Assembly (NCBI RefSeq): GCF_014189455.1
Contig: NZ_CP050296.1
Location: 682,001-746,000 of the forward strand
Length of the DNA stretch: 64,000 nt
Origin: Mesorhizobium huakuii
GTDB taxonomy: Bacteria; Pseudomonadota; Alphaproteobacteria; Rhizobiales; Rhizobiaceae
Direction of reading: 5' to 3'
This document shows, piece after piece, positions 37,187-46,620 of the stretch. Position numbers and translations under genes: made by a program. Positions within the stretch are counted from its first letter, which is position 1, and each line of letters begins with the position of its first letter. The notes beneath the pieces are model-generated. The model searched no databases, was not told the origin of the DNA, and was given only the letters and a program-made list of their open reading frames with translations.

Positions 37187-38233
37187 TCAGCCGTGACCTC
37201 TCTTCCCACCCACGAGCCCCAGCCGCAGTAGGCTCTCGGCCGTGGCGACGATCGCCTCTTCGGCCGGGCGCGGCGTCCAGCCGAGCAGGCGCGTCGCCTT
37301 TTCGCTGGTGGCGTCCATCATCACGCCGAGATGCCTGGCCAGCATCTTGGTCGTCGGATCGCCGCGCACCGCCAGCAGGCGGATCACCCAGTTGGGAATC
37401 TCCCTGGTCGGCACCTTGGCCGCGGCCGCGCCCATCCTGCGCCGCAGCACCTTCGCGACCTCCGCCATCCACAGGCTGTGGCCCGAAATGCCGATGAAGC
37501 GCTCGCCCTTGGCCGCAGGGCTGGTCATCGCCAGCAGGTGCAGATCGGCAAGGTCGCGCACATCGACATAGCCGGAATTGACCCGGGGACAGCCGGGCAT
37601 GCCGTCCATCAGCCGCTTGATCAGCCCGATCGAATGCGAAAAGTCGGCGGCGAGCACAGGGCCGAGCACGGCGACCGGATTGACGACGGAGAGTTCGAGG
37701 CCGTGCCCTTCCCGGGCAATAAAGTCCCACGCGGCGCGTTCCGACAGCGTCTTCGATTTCTGGTAGGGCGCGACAGCGCCGCTAAGGTCAGTCCAGTCAG
37801 TCTCGTTGAATGGCCTGGTCTGCGGCGCATGACCCATGGCGACGGCACCAATGGCCGAGGTCAGCACCACGCGTTTCACGCCGGCATCGCGCCCGGCGCG
37901 CAGCACCCGCAGCACGCCGTCGACGGCGGGCCTCACCCAGTCTTCCTCGCGCGTCTGGCTGCCGGAGGGCGTCGGCGAGGCGCCATGCATGGCATAGGTG
38001 CAGCCGGCGGCCGCCTCCGCCCAACCGGCGCCCGCAGTCAGGTCGGCGGCGACGAAGGACAGCCGATCGCCGGGCTCGGCGCCGCCTTCCCTCAGCATCG
38101 CGCGCACCTCGGCTTCGCGTTTCAGCGAACGCACCGTCGTGCGCACCTGGTAGCCGGCGTCGAGCAGCTTCAGGATGCAGTGCGAAGCGATGAAACCGGA
38201 GCCGCCGGTCACCAGCACTAAATCGTCAGTCAT
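37187..38233 (-). CDS. NAD(P)-dependent epimerase/reductase (dihydroflavonol-4-reductase-like)
   Basis: A 348-residue extended SDR. Cofactor motif VTGGSGFIASHCILKLL at the N-terminus, an NADP-favouring RSLKRE after the second strand, active-site Ser in VVLTSAIGAVAMG, and catalytic YQKSK in APYQKSKTLSE. Start ATG 38233 has AGGAG six bases upstream; a start at 38260 is possible but lacks one. Such enzymes reduce aldehydes or ketones. It diverges from the AraC regulator at 38327 with 93 bases between, the usual layout of a regulator and its target. Confidence 0.9.
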   Translation of the reverse strand: MTDDLVLVTGGSGFIASHCILKLLDAGYQVRTTVRSLKREAEVRAMLREGGAEPGDRLSFVAADLTAGAGWAEAAAGCTYAMHGASPTPSGSQTREEDWVRPAVDGVLRVLRAGRDAGVKRVVLTSAIGAVAMGHAPQTRPFNETDWTDLSGAVAPYQKSKTLSERAAWDFIAREGHGLELSVVNPVAVLGPVLAADFSHSIGLIKRLMDGMPGCPRVNSGYVDVRDLADLHLLAMTSPAAKGERFIGISGHSLWMAEVAKVLRRRMGAAAAKVPTREIPNWVIRLLAVRGDPTTKMLARHLGVMMDATSEKATRLLGWTPRPAEEAIVATAESLLRLGLVGGKRGHG

Positions 38234-38326
38234 GTCAGTCTCCTGATGTTCGTTGGCCATCAGCTATGCCCCGCTTCCCGGATTGTGAATGCTTGAAAAT
38301 CCGCATAAATTGCGCGAGAGTACGAA

Positions 38327-39283
38327 ATGACCGGCGATCCTTTCTCCGACATCCTCAAATTCACTAGCGCGCAAACCATGGTGACAGGCGGCTTCACCGC
38401 CGGCGGGCCTTGGGCGTTGCGCTTTCCCGCGCCCGAGAAGATAAAGTTCTTCGCCGTGGTGAAGGGCAGTTGCTGGATCCGCCTCGAAGGCGAGGACGAG
38501 CCGGTGCATGCGCAAACCGGAGACGTGCTGCTGCTCGCCTCAAGACGCTCCTTCATCCTCGCCAGCGACCTGTCGGTCCCACCGCTGGACGCGATGGCGG
38601 TGTTTTCCGGCTGCAAGATCGCGCAGCTCGGCGACGGCGGGGATTTCGCCCATATTGGCGGCCATGTGCTGCTCGACCAAGCGAGCGGGCGGCTGCTGGC
38701 CGACGTCTTGCCGCCATGGATCCACATCCAGGCCTCGTCGCCGCAAGCGACGATCCTGCGCTGGATCCTCGACCAGCTGGTGCGCGAGCAGGCGGATGGC
38801 CAGCCGGGCGCAAGCCTTGCCTCGGCACAGCTAGCGCAATTGCTGTTCATCCAGGTGCTGCGCGCGCATCTGCAGACGTCGAGCCTGATGCCCGCCGGCT
38901 GGCTGCGCGCGCTCGCCGATCCGCGACTGGCACCGGCGCTGCGGCTGATGCATGGCGACCCCGGCCGTGACTGGCATCTGGAGGAACTCGCCAGGGCTGC
39001 CGCCATGTCGCGCACCAGTTTTGCCTTCCATTTCAGGCAGACAGCCGGCGTCGCGCCACTGACCTACCTGACGCAATGGCGCATGCATCTGGCCGAGCGC
39101 GCTCTGCGCGAGGAAGATACGCCCGTGGCGGTGCTGGCCCGCTCGCTCGGCTACACCTCCGAAAGCGCCTTCAGCAACGCCTTCAAACGCGCCACCGGCA
39201 CCGCGCCCAAGCGCTATCGGACCGCGGGGAGAGCCGAGCGGTCGGAGGATACGGAGGCTCAGTCGTTGAGCCTGGTGTCCTGA
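38327..39283 (+). CDS. AraC-family regulator with cupin sensor domain
   Basis: A 318-residue protein. Residues about 1-170 form a cupin-like sensor (FFAVVKGSCWIRLEGEDEP, VHAQTGDVLLLASRRSFILA). The C-terminal 100 residues carry two HTH motifs: WHLEELARAAAMSRTSFAFH and TPVAVLARSLGYTSESAFSN, followed by the family signature FKRATGTAPKRYR. This cupin-AraC type often controls an adjacent divergent oxidoreductase, here the reductase at 37187-38233. Confidence 0.92.
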   Translation: MTGDPFSDILKFTSAQTMVTGGFTAGGPWALRFPAPEKIKFFAVVKGSCWIRLEGEDEPVHAQTGDVLLLASRRSFILASDLSVPPLDAMAVFSGCKIAQLGDGGDFAHIGGHVLLDQASGRLLADVLPPWIHIQASSPQATILRWILDQLVREQADGQPGASLASAQLAQLLFIQVLRAHLQTSSLMPAGWLRALADPRLAPALRLMHGDPGRDWHLEELARAAAMSRTSFAFHFRQTAGVAPLTYLTQWRMHLAERALREEDTPVAVLARSLGYTSESAFSNAFKRATGTAPKRYRTAGRAERSEDTEAQSLSLVS

Positions 39284-39910
39284 GATAGGGCCATTTTTCG
39301 AGCTCCCAGCACACCGGTCCAATAGGCAACCGGTTGCGCGAACGCCTCCTCTCCGTCTCGGCTTCGCCGAGCCATCTCTCCCCCTTTCGTCTACACTATG
39401 CACAGATCTTCTGTGACTGGCGTGAGCAATCGACCCGAGGCTCGATTGCCATGTGGTTCCCCCAAACCGTCGCTGCTTCGCAGCGCCACCTTCCCCCTCC
39501 GGAGGGAAAGGAAGGGAGCGTTGCTGGACGAGCGTTGACGGCAAAAAGCTTGGCGCCTTTCCTCTACCCCGTCGATCGGGGGTCCGAAGGACGGGCGAGA
39601 CCCGTGGCTCGCCCCGGCAGGTGGCTCGGCGAAGCCGAGACGGAGTGGGGGTCGACCAGCGCGGCACAAGACAATGCATGCGCCAAGCTGCCATATGGCG
39701 CAAAAAATCTGGTTCCTCCCCTGCGGACCGGAAGCAAGCACAAGCAAGACAGGTGGACAGCTCGGGGCTGTCCACCTGGCCCCCGCCTGATGCATGTCGC
39801 CCCAAAGGGGGCATCGGTTTTCAGGGAACCGACATGCAGGCCCGCGGACAGAGTGAACGTTGGCGTCCGCTGCGGCCAGTCGTCATATGACGGGTATCAG
39901 CTCAGAGCGG
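39284..39910. repeat. intergenic region rich in dispersed palindromic repeats
   Basis: A 627-base gap. Palindromic units occur at 39353-39385 (GTCTCGGCTTCGCCGAG then ATCTCTCCCCC), 39466-39490 (GTCGCTGCTTCGCAGCGCCA), 39583-39625 (GACGGGCGAGACCCGTGGCT, the inverse of the unit near 14.91 kb) and 39626-39650 (GGCTCGGCGAAGCCGAGAC). No coding frame here has credible protein features. Confidence 0.7.
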
Positions 39911-40123
39911 TTACTCCTTGGCGCGATAGGCTTCCGGCACGACAAACACCTCGTCGGCCCGGCCATAGCCGCCGTCGGCGATCTCTTCCACCAGCACCAT
40001 CGTGGTGGGGCGCGCGACCTCGCCGAAAAAGTCGACGAACATGGCGGTGGTCCGATGGATGAGGTCTTCCTTCTGCGCCTTGGAGAGTGCGGCCTGCGGT
40101 ACTTTTATGTTGGCGAACGGCAT
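39911..40123 (-). CDS. 4-oxalocrotonate tautomerase family protein
   Basis: A 70-residue protein beginning MPFANIKVP, so the mature N-terminal proline (Pro1), the general base of the tautomerase family, is present. The rest fits the fold: LSKAQKEDLIHRTTAMFVDFFGE and TTMVLVEEIADGGYG. The family catalyses keto-enol tautomerisation, though many members have other roles. It is the last gene of a leftward set with two SDR genes. Confidence 0.9.
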   Translation of the reverse strand: MPFANIKVPQAALSKAQKEDLIHRTTAMFVDFFGEVARPTTMVLVEEIADGGYGRADEVFVVPEAYRAKE

Positions 40124-40153
40124 AGTCGTATTCCTTCTGTTTGAGGTTGGGTT

Positions 40154-41044
40154 TCAGGCTTTGGGATGGAGCAGGTCGGCAAGGCCGATCCGTTCCAGGA
40201 GTTGCGCGCGCACGCGGTCGGCAACGCCGTTGACGATTGCTGCGCCGTCGTCGGAGGGATCGATGTGGACGCGCAGCGGACGCCGCCCGTGCGGCATGGC
40301 GACGAGGTCGACGATGGCCGCCGCGATCTCGGCCGGATCGGCATCCGCCGGCTCCAGCGCCGCCAGCCCCTTCAGCGCCTGCTGATCGGCACCGGCATAG
40401 GGGCCGGACCAATAGGCGTCGGCGCGCTCCGCATCGGCTGGTGCCGCCGCATGGTGGAAATGCTCCGTGCCCTTGGTGAAGGCGCCCGGCACGACGATCG
40501 TCGTCTCGATGCCGAAGCGGGCGAGCTCCAGCGCATAGCTCTGCGCCAGTGCGTCCATCCCGGCCTTGGCGGCGAAATACGGCGCCAGGAAGGGCGGCGT
40601 GCCGCCGCGCGTGCTGCTCGAACCGACCCAGATCATCTGGGCCCGGCCGAGAGACCGCATATGCGGCAGGGCCGCGCGGTTGACGCGCTGCGTGCCAACG
40701 ACGTTGACATCATAGAGCTGCGCCAGCTGTTCGGGCGAAAAGGCTTCCGCCGGCCCGAACCCCATATGCCCGGCATTGTGGATCAGCACATCGAGCCGGC
40801 CGGCCTCAGTGACGATCTGCCGGATTGCCGCTTGCGCCGATGCATCCGAGGTGACGTCGAGCGCGATGGTCTTCAGCGCCACACCCTCGTCACGAGCGAA
40901 CTTTTCCATCTCGGCTACAGCCGTGCCACGCGCCGAGGGGTCGGGCATCGAGGCATAGACCGTGTGGCCCGCCCTTGCGAGCGCCCGCGCCGTCATCGCG
41001 CCAAAGCCGCTGGAGGCGCCTGTGATCAAAATTGTCTGTTTCAT
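40154..41044 (-). CDS. short-chain dehydrogenase/reductase
   Basis: A 296-residue classical SDR with cofactor loop TGASSGFGAMTARAL, the NAG motif LDVLIHNAGHMGFG and the catalytic set Ser (WVGSSSTRGG) and Tyr-Lys (APYFAAKAGMDAL). The second of two adjacent ATG codons (41044) is chosen because GGAGG lies only two bases before the first. Its length and long C-terminal extension distinguish it from the next gene. It lies 11 bases from the upstream SDR stop, so they are cotranscribed. Confidence 0.9.
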   Translation of the reverse strand: MKQTILITGASSGFGAMTARALARAGHTVYASMPDPSARGTAVAEMEKFARDEGVALKTIALDVTSDASAQAAIRQIVTEAGRLDVLIHNAGHMGFGPAEAFSPEQLAQLYDVNVVGTQRVNRAALPHMRSLGRAQMIWVGSSSTRGGTPPFLAPYFAAKAGMDALAQSYALELARFGIETTIVVPGAFTKGTEHFHHAAAPADAERADAYWSGPYAGADQQALKGLAALEPADADPAEIAAAIVDLVAMPHGRRPLRVHIDPSDDGAAIVNGVADRVRAQLLERIGLADLLHPKA

Positions 41045-41055
41045 CATTGCCTCCT

Positions 41056-41793
41056 TCAGATCACGCCGCCATTGGCGCGGATGATTTGTCCGTTGACCCA
41101 GCCGCTATCCGGCCCAGCCAGGAATGAGACCACGCCGGCAATGTCGTCGGGCTGGCCCAGCCGGCCGAGCGGGATCATCTTGGCCGTAGCCTCGATCTGC
41201 GCCTCGCTCTTGCCATCCGTGAACAGGGCGGTCTCGACCGGTCCGGGCGCAACCGCATTGACGGTGACGCGGCGCGCGCCAAGCTCCTTGGCGAGGATAT
41301 GCGTCATCGCCTCGACAGCCGCCTTGGTGGCGGCATAGACGCCGTAACCCGGCTGGTAGAGGCCGACGACGCTGCTCGAAAAATTGACGATGCGGCCGCC
41401 ATCGCGGAGGCGTTTCGCGCCTTCGCGCATGCCGCGGAACACACCGCCGAGATTGATCGCGATCTGGGTGTCGAAGGAAGCATCGTCGGTCGCTGCGATC
41501 GGCGACAGCTTCATGATGCCGGCATTGTTGACCAGGATATCGACGCCGCCGAAGGCCTTCTCGCCGGCGTCGAACAGGGTGACGATGCGCGTGGGATCGG
41601 CAATATCGGCCTGCACGGCGATCGCCTTGCCGCCTTCGGCTTCGATCGCGCCGACGACCGCGTCGGCCTCGGCACGGCCCCGCGCATAGTTGACGACGAC
41701 GGCAACGCCGTCGCGGGCGAGCCGCTGTGCGATCGCCGCACCGATGCCCTTGGAGGCGCCGGTCACGATCGCGGTTCTGGTTTGATTTGTCAT
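41056..41793 (-). CDS. short-chain dehydrogenase (3-oxoacyl-ACP reductase-like)
   Basis: A 245-residue classical SDR with TGASKGIGAAIAQRLA, VNNAGIMKLSPI, active-site Ser in IVNFSSSVVG, and YAATKAAVEAM (Tyr-Lys). The C-terminus RLGQPDDIAGVVSFLAGPDS and NGQIIRANGG is typical of FabG-like enzymes. It is the first gene of the SDR-SDR-tautomerase set and diverges from the LysR gene, which likely controls the set. Confidence 0.92.
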   Translation of the reverse strand: MTNQTRTAIVTGASKGIGAAIAQRLARDGVAVVVNYARGRAEADAVVGAIEAEGGKAIAVQADIADPTRIVTLFDAGEKAFGGVDILVNNAGIMKLSPIAATDDASFDTQIAINLGGVFRGMREGAKRLRDGGRIVNFSSSVVGLYQPGYGVYAATKAAVEAMTHILAKELGARRVTVNAVAPGPVETALFTDGKSEAQIEATAKMIPLGRLGQPDDIAGVVSFLAGPDSGWVNGQIIRANGGVI

Positions 41794-41896
41794 GGAAGTC
41801 TCTCCGTATTGTCAGTGACACGGATATAGACGTCGCCACCTTCCGGATAATCAGTCGATCCTTGACATCACTATTCGGAAACTGCGAACAAAGCCC

Positions 41897-42790
41897 ATGG
41901 ATCGCCTGGACACGATGCGGCTCTTCGTTCGCGTTCTCGAGCGGCGCAGTTTTACCGCTGCCGCCGCCGATCTCGGCCTGCCGCGCTCAACCGCGACGGA
42001 AGCCGTCCGCCGGCTCGAAGAACATCTCGGCGCGCGGCTGCTGGAGCGGACGACGCGGCAGGTGAATGCCACGCAGGACGGCGAGGCCTATTACCAGCGC
42101 TGCCTGTCGATCCTGGCCGAGATCGAGGATGCCGAGGCTGCCTTCCGCAAGGCCGAGCCCTTCGGCCTGCTGCGCATCGACGCCAGCACGCTGCTCACCC
42201 GCACCTTCCTGCTGCCGCGCCTGCCGGAGTTTCTTGGGCGCTACCCCCGGATCGACCTGCAGATCGGCCAGAGCGACCGGCTGGTCGATCTCGTGCGCGA
42301 GGGCGTCGATTGCGTCATCCGCGTCGGCGAGCCGCCCGACAGCGGCATGATCATGCGCCGGCTAGGGATGATCCGCGAGATGACCTGCGCCAGCCCCGCT
42401 TATCTCTCTCGCCACGGCATGCCCGCCTCCCCCGACGCGCTCGACGGCCATCAGGCGGTGGGCTTCGTCTCGTCGCGCAGCGGCGAGGTGCTGCCCTTCG
42501 AATTCACCGTCAACGGCAAGACACGCGAGGTCCGACTGCCCGGCCGCGTCGCCGCCAACAATTCCGACACCGCCGCCGACCTCGCACGGCTCGGTCTCGG
42601 CCTCATCCAGGCGCCACGCTATCGTTTCGAGAAGGATCTGGCCGACGGCACGCTGGTCGAGGTGCTCGCCGACTACCCGCCCTCGCCGACGCCGCTGTCG
42701 GCGCTCTACCCGCAGAACCGCCAGCTCTCGCCGCGCCTGCGCGTCTTCCTCGACTGGGCGGCGCGCATCTTTGCCGAGGCGAACCTGTAG
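41897..42790 (+). CDS. LysR-family transcriptional regulator
   Basis: A 297-residue regulator with N-terminal winged HTH (MRLFVRVLERRSFTAAAADL followed by LPRSTATEAVRRLEEHLGARL and LLERTTR) and a periplasmic-binding-protein-like effector domain from about residue 90. It belongs to the subgroup recognised by RVGEPPDSGMIMRRLG and a final LRVFLDWAARIF. The 103-base gap to the divergent SDR gene is the likely operator region. Confidence 0.93.
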   Translation: MDRLDTMRLFVRVLERRSFTAAAADLGLPRSTATEAVRRLEEHLGARLLERTTRQVNATQDGEAYYQRCLSILAEIEDAEAAFRKAEPFGLLRIDASTLLTRTFLLPRLPEFLGRYPRIDLQIGQSDRLVDLVREGVDCVIRVGEPPDSGMIMRRLGMIREMTCASPAYLSRHGMPASPDALDGHQAVGFVSSRSGEVLPFEFTVNGKTREVRLPGRVAANNSDTAADLARLGLGLIQAPRYRFEKDLADGTLVEVLADYPPSPTPLSALYPQNRQLSPRLRVFLDWAARIFAEANL

Positions 42791-42929
42791 GGGATAAAGC
42801 GGCTTGCCCCCAACGACCCCGGCTCCCCGGTGCCGCAAATGCAGCCGTCTTCATCACTATGAAGGGGGACGCAAGCCCACGGCCGTGAAATGGTGCCCGG
42901 CAAGGCAAACACGGAGATCGGAGGCTGCG

Positions 42930-44207
42930 ATGAAGCGCCTCTACCTCATGCTAAGCTGTGTTCTGCTTGGTCTCTTGCCGGCCGGCAGCACTCGGGCCGC
43001 CGGCGCGATCTTCTTCGGCGACGATGAGTCCTACGGATGGTGCTCCGGCTACACAAGCAGGGAAGCCGCGCGCAAATGCGCGCTCACGCAGTGCAAGGAC
43101 GCCGAAGGCGTCAATTGCCAGCTGGCCCTGGAATGCCAGGGCGGATGGGGGGCAGTCGCCATCGGCGACAATGGCGGCTATGGCATGGCCTGCGAGGCCT
43201 CCTCGGAGGTCAATGCGCGCATTCAGGCCCAGCTGGCGTGCATCTTCGCGGTGAAAGGCTTGTGCCACACGCAAACCACCTTCTCCGAGCGCAACCAGTC
43301 CATCAGCCAGGAGGACAACGCGCTGTTTGACCGCACGGTTTTCCCCCAGGTCATGCTGCTCAGGCTGGGTTACTACAAGGGCAGTATCGACGCCAACGCG
43401 GGATCGGACACACAGAACGCGCTGAAATCGTTTCAGAGCCAAGCGGGATTGCCGGCTACCGGCGAACCCGACGAGAAAACGCTCGACCGGCTGACGGCCA
43501 AGCTCGGCGGCGCCGGCGCGCTCGTGGCGGCCATCCTTGAGGGAAATCGCGATATCGATACCTCGGACTGGCACACGAAGACGGCAGCGCCCCGCGCCGA
43601 GGCCGTGCAGGCATCGACGTCGCAGAACATACCGGCCTCCCCGCTCGAGTCATTCGGCGTGAAGGAAGAGGCCCTGAACGCAGCCCTGTCGGAGGGTGTC
43701 GGTAACATCAATGGCCAGACGGGCAATAAGTTCAGTTTCCAAGGAACTTTCACCTGTGGCCGCCTGGCGGGCGACAACAAGATCAGGTGCACGGCGGCGG
43801 TGACCGATCCGGCCAGTCCGGAAGCGGATGTGGTCGATCTCTACCATGTCGATGGATCGGACGTATTCGCCCAGATGGAGGCAATGGCCGACAAGAGGGC
43901 GCGCGAGGAAGGCGGCGCCGACCACCTCGACAGGAGGTCGCAGGCGACGTTCAAGACCAAGGACGGAGAAAAACGGGTGGTCGATTTCGGTTGCGTGCAG
44001 CGCTTCGGAGACCGGGTCTCGCACGGGATCTGCTATATCGAAGTCACGAAAAGCATCGGCTTGATGACGACCGTGGCGCCGCCATCGCCAAATCGCGATC
44101 CGGGCGGCGTGAAGGCCACGGATGAAGGGACTGCCGAAATGAAAAGGGCGTTCGACCTGTTGGGAGGGATGTCGCTCGCCCTGCTCAACGTTCCGTTGAA
44201 AAAGTAG
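42930..44207 (+). CDS. secreted DUF4189-like protein with peptidoglycan-binding domain
   Basis: A 425-residue protein from ATG 42930, six bases after GGAGG. Signal peptide MKRLYLMLSCVLLGLLPAGS. Residues about 25-120 are Cys-rich and match the DUF4189 pattern (WCSGYTSREAARKCALTQCK, CQGGWGAVAIGDNGGYG, CEASSEVNARIQAQLAC). A PG_binding_1 unit follows (VMLLRLGYYKGSIDANAG, TQNALKSFQSQAGLPATGEP). The last 180 residues are unassigned and contain three Cys. It is probably a periplasmic wall-associated protein. Longer upstream reading is excluded by the clear signal peptide. Confidence 0.85.
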   Translation: MKRLYLMLSCVLLGLLPAGSTRAAGAIFFGDDESYGWCSGYTSREAARKCALTQCKDAEGVNCQLALECQGGWGAVAIGDNGGYGMACEASSEVNARIQAQLACIFAVKGLCHTQTTFSERNQSISQEDNALFDRTVFPQVMLLRLGYYKGSIDANAGSDTQNALKSFQSQAGLPATGEPDEKTLDRLTAKLGGAGALVAAILEGNRDIDTSDWHTKTAAPRAEAVQASTSQNIPASPLESFGVKEEALNAALSEGVGNINGQTGNKFSFQGTFTCGRLAGDNKIRCTAAVTDPASPEADVVDLYHVDGSDVFAQMEAMADKRAREEGGADHLDRRSQATFKTKDGEKRVVDFGCVQRFGDRVSHGICYIEVTKSIGLMTTVAPPSPNRDPGGVKATDEGTAEMKRAFDLLGGMSLALLNVPLKK

Positions 44208-44429
44208 GGGACGAAAGGTTCTCCGCTACAGGCCGCACGAGCGACAGGCAGCCGCCCCTACCCCCCGACACTTCCTGTAGGCGGACCCGTCGCATTCCTT
44301 CGCGCGCCCTCTGTCCTGCCGCGAGCAGACAAGGGGAAAACGCCGCCATCGACCCCATCGCCGACGAAACCGTAGGTATTGAAGCAAAATGGCACTATTC
44401 TGCGCAGTCTGGGGTCTTGGGACAAGCGG

Positions 44430-45365
44430 ATGGATTTCAGCACGGGCCATGGCTACCTCCTCATCGGCGGCCTTATCCTGGTCGGCGCCGGGCTGCTCAT
44501 CCTGTCGCTGATCGTCAATCTTCGCGTCGCCCACAGCGTGCGCAACGACGTGCGCCATCGCGAAAAGCTGCTCGAATATTATCGCAACATCTTTTCACAG
44601 CTGGGCGTGATCCTGATCGGCATCGGCGTGTCGCTGTTCATCTTCTTCTTCCAGCAGAATTATCAGGACCAGCGCAGACGGGAGACGGAACTGCAGCAGG
44701 TTCTCGCCAAGCTGGCGGCGCGCATTGCCCGCGGCGCCCCCGTCGTCGGTTCGCTTGGCGAATTCGACACGCTGCTGGATGAAGGCGGACCCTATGTCGG
44801 TCCGGAGCTTGGAGGAACGAACGCCGCGGTCAGCGCGCAGGGAACCGGGCTCGGCAAACAGGTCGCCGAGATCCTGCTGGTCGAGCGCGACGTCGATATC
44901 AGGGACTTCGACATCTTGAACCTGTCGCGCGATTTCGAATCGTCGTTCGTCGTCAACGAGCTCGATCCGACACTGTGGTTCAACATCGTGCGCGACGAGA
45001 GCGAGATCAAATATGCCACAACCCAGATCGCCCTCGATTACAAGGACCTGCAGGACGCGATCGGCGGTGATCCGGTCGAGGTCGCGGTCGCCAATCCCGA
45101 AAAGCAGCGCAAGATCAAGCATGAGGTGCTCGACATCTTTTACGATGCCGACCTGCTGCGCCTGCGCAGCAGGCGATTTCTCGGCCGTGCGTGCTGGCTC
45201 TTCAGCAATGGGCGCGGCTTCGTCAGCCTTCGACCGATCGATGCGATCGAGGCCGATGCCAGGTCGCATCAGGAATGGATCGACAGATCGAAGCCGGTGC
45301 TGACGCAGGCGAAGTCGGGCAGCGGCGATTGCTTCAAACTGCTCCAATTCGGCCACGCGTCCTGA
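44430..45365 (+). CDS. hypothetical membrane protein with two TM helices
   Basis: About 311 residues from ATG 44430 (an earlier ATG at 44379 adds 17 polar residues). TM1 is YLLIGGLILVGAGLLILSLIV, a basic loop follows, and TM2 is LGVILIGIGVSLFIFFFQQN. A coiled-coil-like QDQRRRETELQQVLAKLAARI leads to a soluble domain of about 220 residues with no motif I recognise. Both ends would be cytoplasmic if the basic loop follows the positive-inside rule. It is not obviously linked to its neighbours. Confidence 0.75.
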   Translation: MDFSTGHGYLLIGGLILVGAGLLILSLIVNLRVAHSVRNDVRHREKLLEYYRNIFSQLGVILIGIGVSLFIFFFQQNYQDQRRRETELQQVLAKLAARIARGAPVVGSLGEFDTLLDEGGPYVGPELGGTNAAVSAQGTGLGKQVAEILLVERDVDIRDFDILNLSRDFESSFVVNELDPTLWFNIVRDESEIKYATTQIALDYKDLQDAIGGDPVEVAVANPEKQRKIKHEVLDIFYDADLLRLRSRRFLGRACWLFSNGRGFVSLRPIDAIEADARSHQEWIDRSKPVLTQAKSGSGDCFKLLQFGHAS

Positions 45366-45590
45366 GCCGGAGCGAGAAAGCGGACGTTGAACTTCCAATG
45401 GCCGATGTCGTGAGTTGACCCATTCCGGCCGTCGCACCCCCCTCACCTCACGGAAAGAACCTCCTCGCTCCATCGAAGACATATGGCGGCTGAGCGCAGA
45501 TTCCCCGCCCTTTCAAAACGGATGCACGACCCAACGCCCCAGGCTATGCTGCCCCCATCGGGCCGACGTCATCCAAGGGGAGGACATGAC

Positions 45591-46535
45591 ATGCAGGCAG
45601 TGCCGATAGCGCATCAAGCCGCGCAACCCGCGGTCGGCCCCGTATCTTCGGTGACCGGCGATCCGGCCGCCGTCCTGTGCTGGCTGCTTTCGGCTGGTGT
45701 CTATATCGCGGCCAAATGGGTGGCGCCTGAAATGCCGCCCTGGGGTCTCTGCTTTTGGCGGCTGACGCTTGCTTGCGCCATCCTGCTGCCGATTGTGCAC
45801 CGTCATCACGACGCGATGATCGGGCTTTTGCGAACGCGCGCGGTGGAGGTCGTCGCCGTGGGCGCGATCGGCCTCACCCTCTGCCAGGGTATGATCTACC
45901 ATGGCCTCAACGACACCGACGCCACCACGGCCGGCATCATCATGGCGCTGTCGCCTGTCATGACGATGGTGCTCGCCCGTTTGGTGCTTGGCGAACCGCT
46001 CGGACTGTGGAAGTCGCTTGGCGCGTTGGTTGCGCTCGCCGGGATGATTTTCATCGTCGCCCATGGGAACCTGACGGCGCTGCTGCAACTCAAGTTCAAC
46101 GCCGGCGAGCTCTGGATCGTCGGCAGCGCGTTCTGCTGGGGCCTGTACACCGTGCTTTTGCGCCGTGCCAAATTCGGCATCGAACTCCTGCCGATGGTCG
46201 TGTTGCTGCTCGGCGCCGGTGCGCTGGTCGCCTTGCCTTTCCATTTGTGGGAATTGTTCAACGACGAACGCTCCGCCATGAACGTCCACAGCATTCTCGC
46301 GCTCGCCTATCTGGCAGGTCCGGGCGGCGCCTTGATGTACTATCTCTACAACAAAAGCGTGGAAACGCTCGGCGCGAGCCGGGCGAGCATGCTGCTCTAC
46401 CTGCAGACGGTGTTCGTCGCCATGCTCGCCTATCTGCTGCTCGGCGAGGGCTTGCACGATTACGATCTGGTCGGTGCGGCCTTCATTGTCGTCGGCATCA
46501 TACTCGCCACCGTGGTCAAACCCAGGCCAGCTTAA
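45591..46535 (+). CDS. EamA (DMT superfamily) transporter
   Basis: A 314-residue protein from ATG 45591, preceded by AAGGGGAGGACATGAC. It shows ten membrane helices in two five-helix EamA repeats: the first contains WVAPEMPPWGLCFWRLTLA and ALSPVMTMVLARLVLGEPLG, the second WIVGSAFCWGLYTVLLRRAKFG and SMLLYLQTVFVAMLAYLLLGEGL. The family exports metabolites such as amino acids or purines. Start codons further upstream give an atypical charged leader and are rejected. Confidence 0.9.
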   Translation: MQAVPIAHQAAQPAVGPVSSVTGDPAAVLCWLLSAGVYIAAKWVAPEMPPWGLCFWRLTLACAILLPIVHRHHDAMIGLLRTRAVEVVAVGAIGLTLCQGMIYHGLNDTDATTAGIIMALSPVMTMVLARLVLGEPLGLWKSLGALVALAGMIFIVAHGNLTALLQLKFNAGELWIVGSAFCWGLYTVLLRRAKFGIELLPMVVLLLGAGALVALPFHLWELFNDERSAMNVHSILALAYLAGPGGALMYYLYNKSVETLGASRASMLLYLQTVFVAMLAYLLLGEGLHDYDLVGAAFIVVGIILATVVKPRPA

Positions 46536-46620
46536 CCACGCGTGGGGTAGAAATCTTGCGAGTGATGGCGGAGCCGTTGGCGATTGCGTGCCAACCTCGC
46601 CCTGTTGCCCCTGTCAGCCC

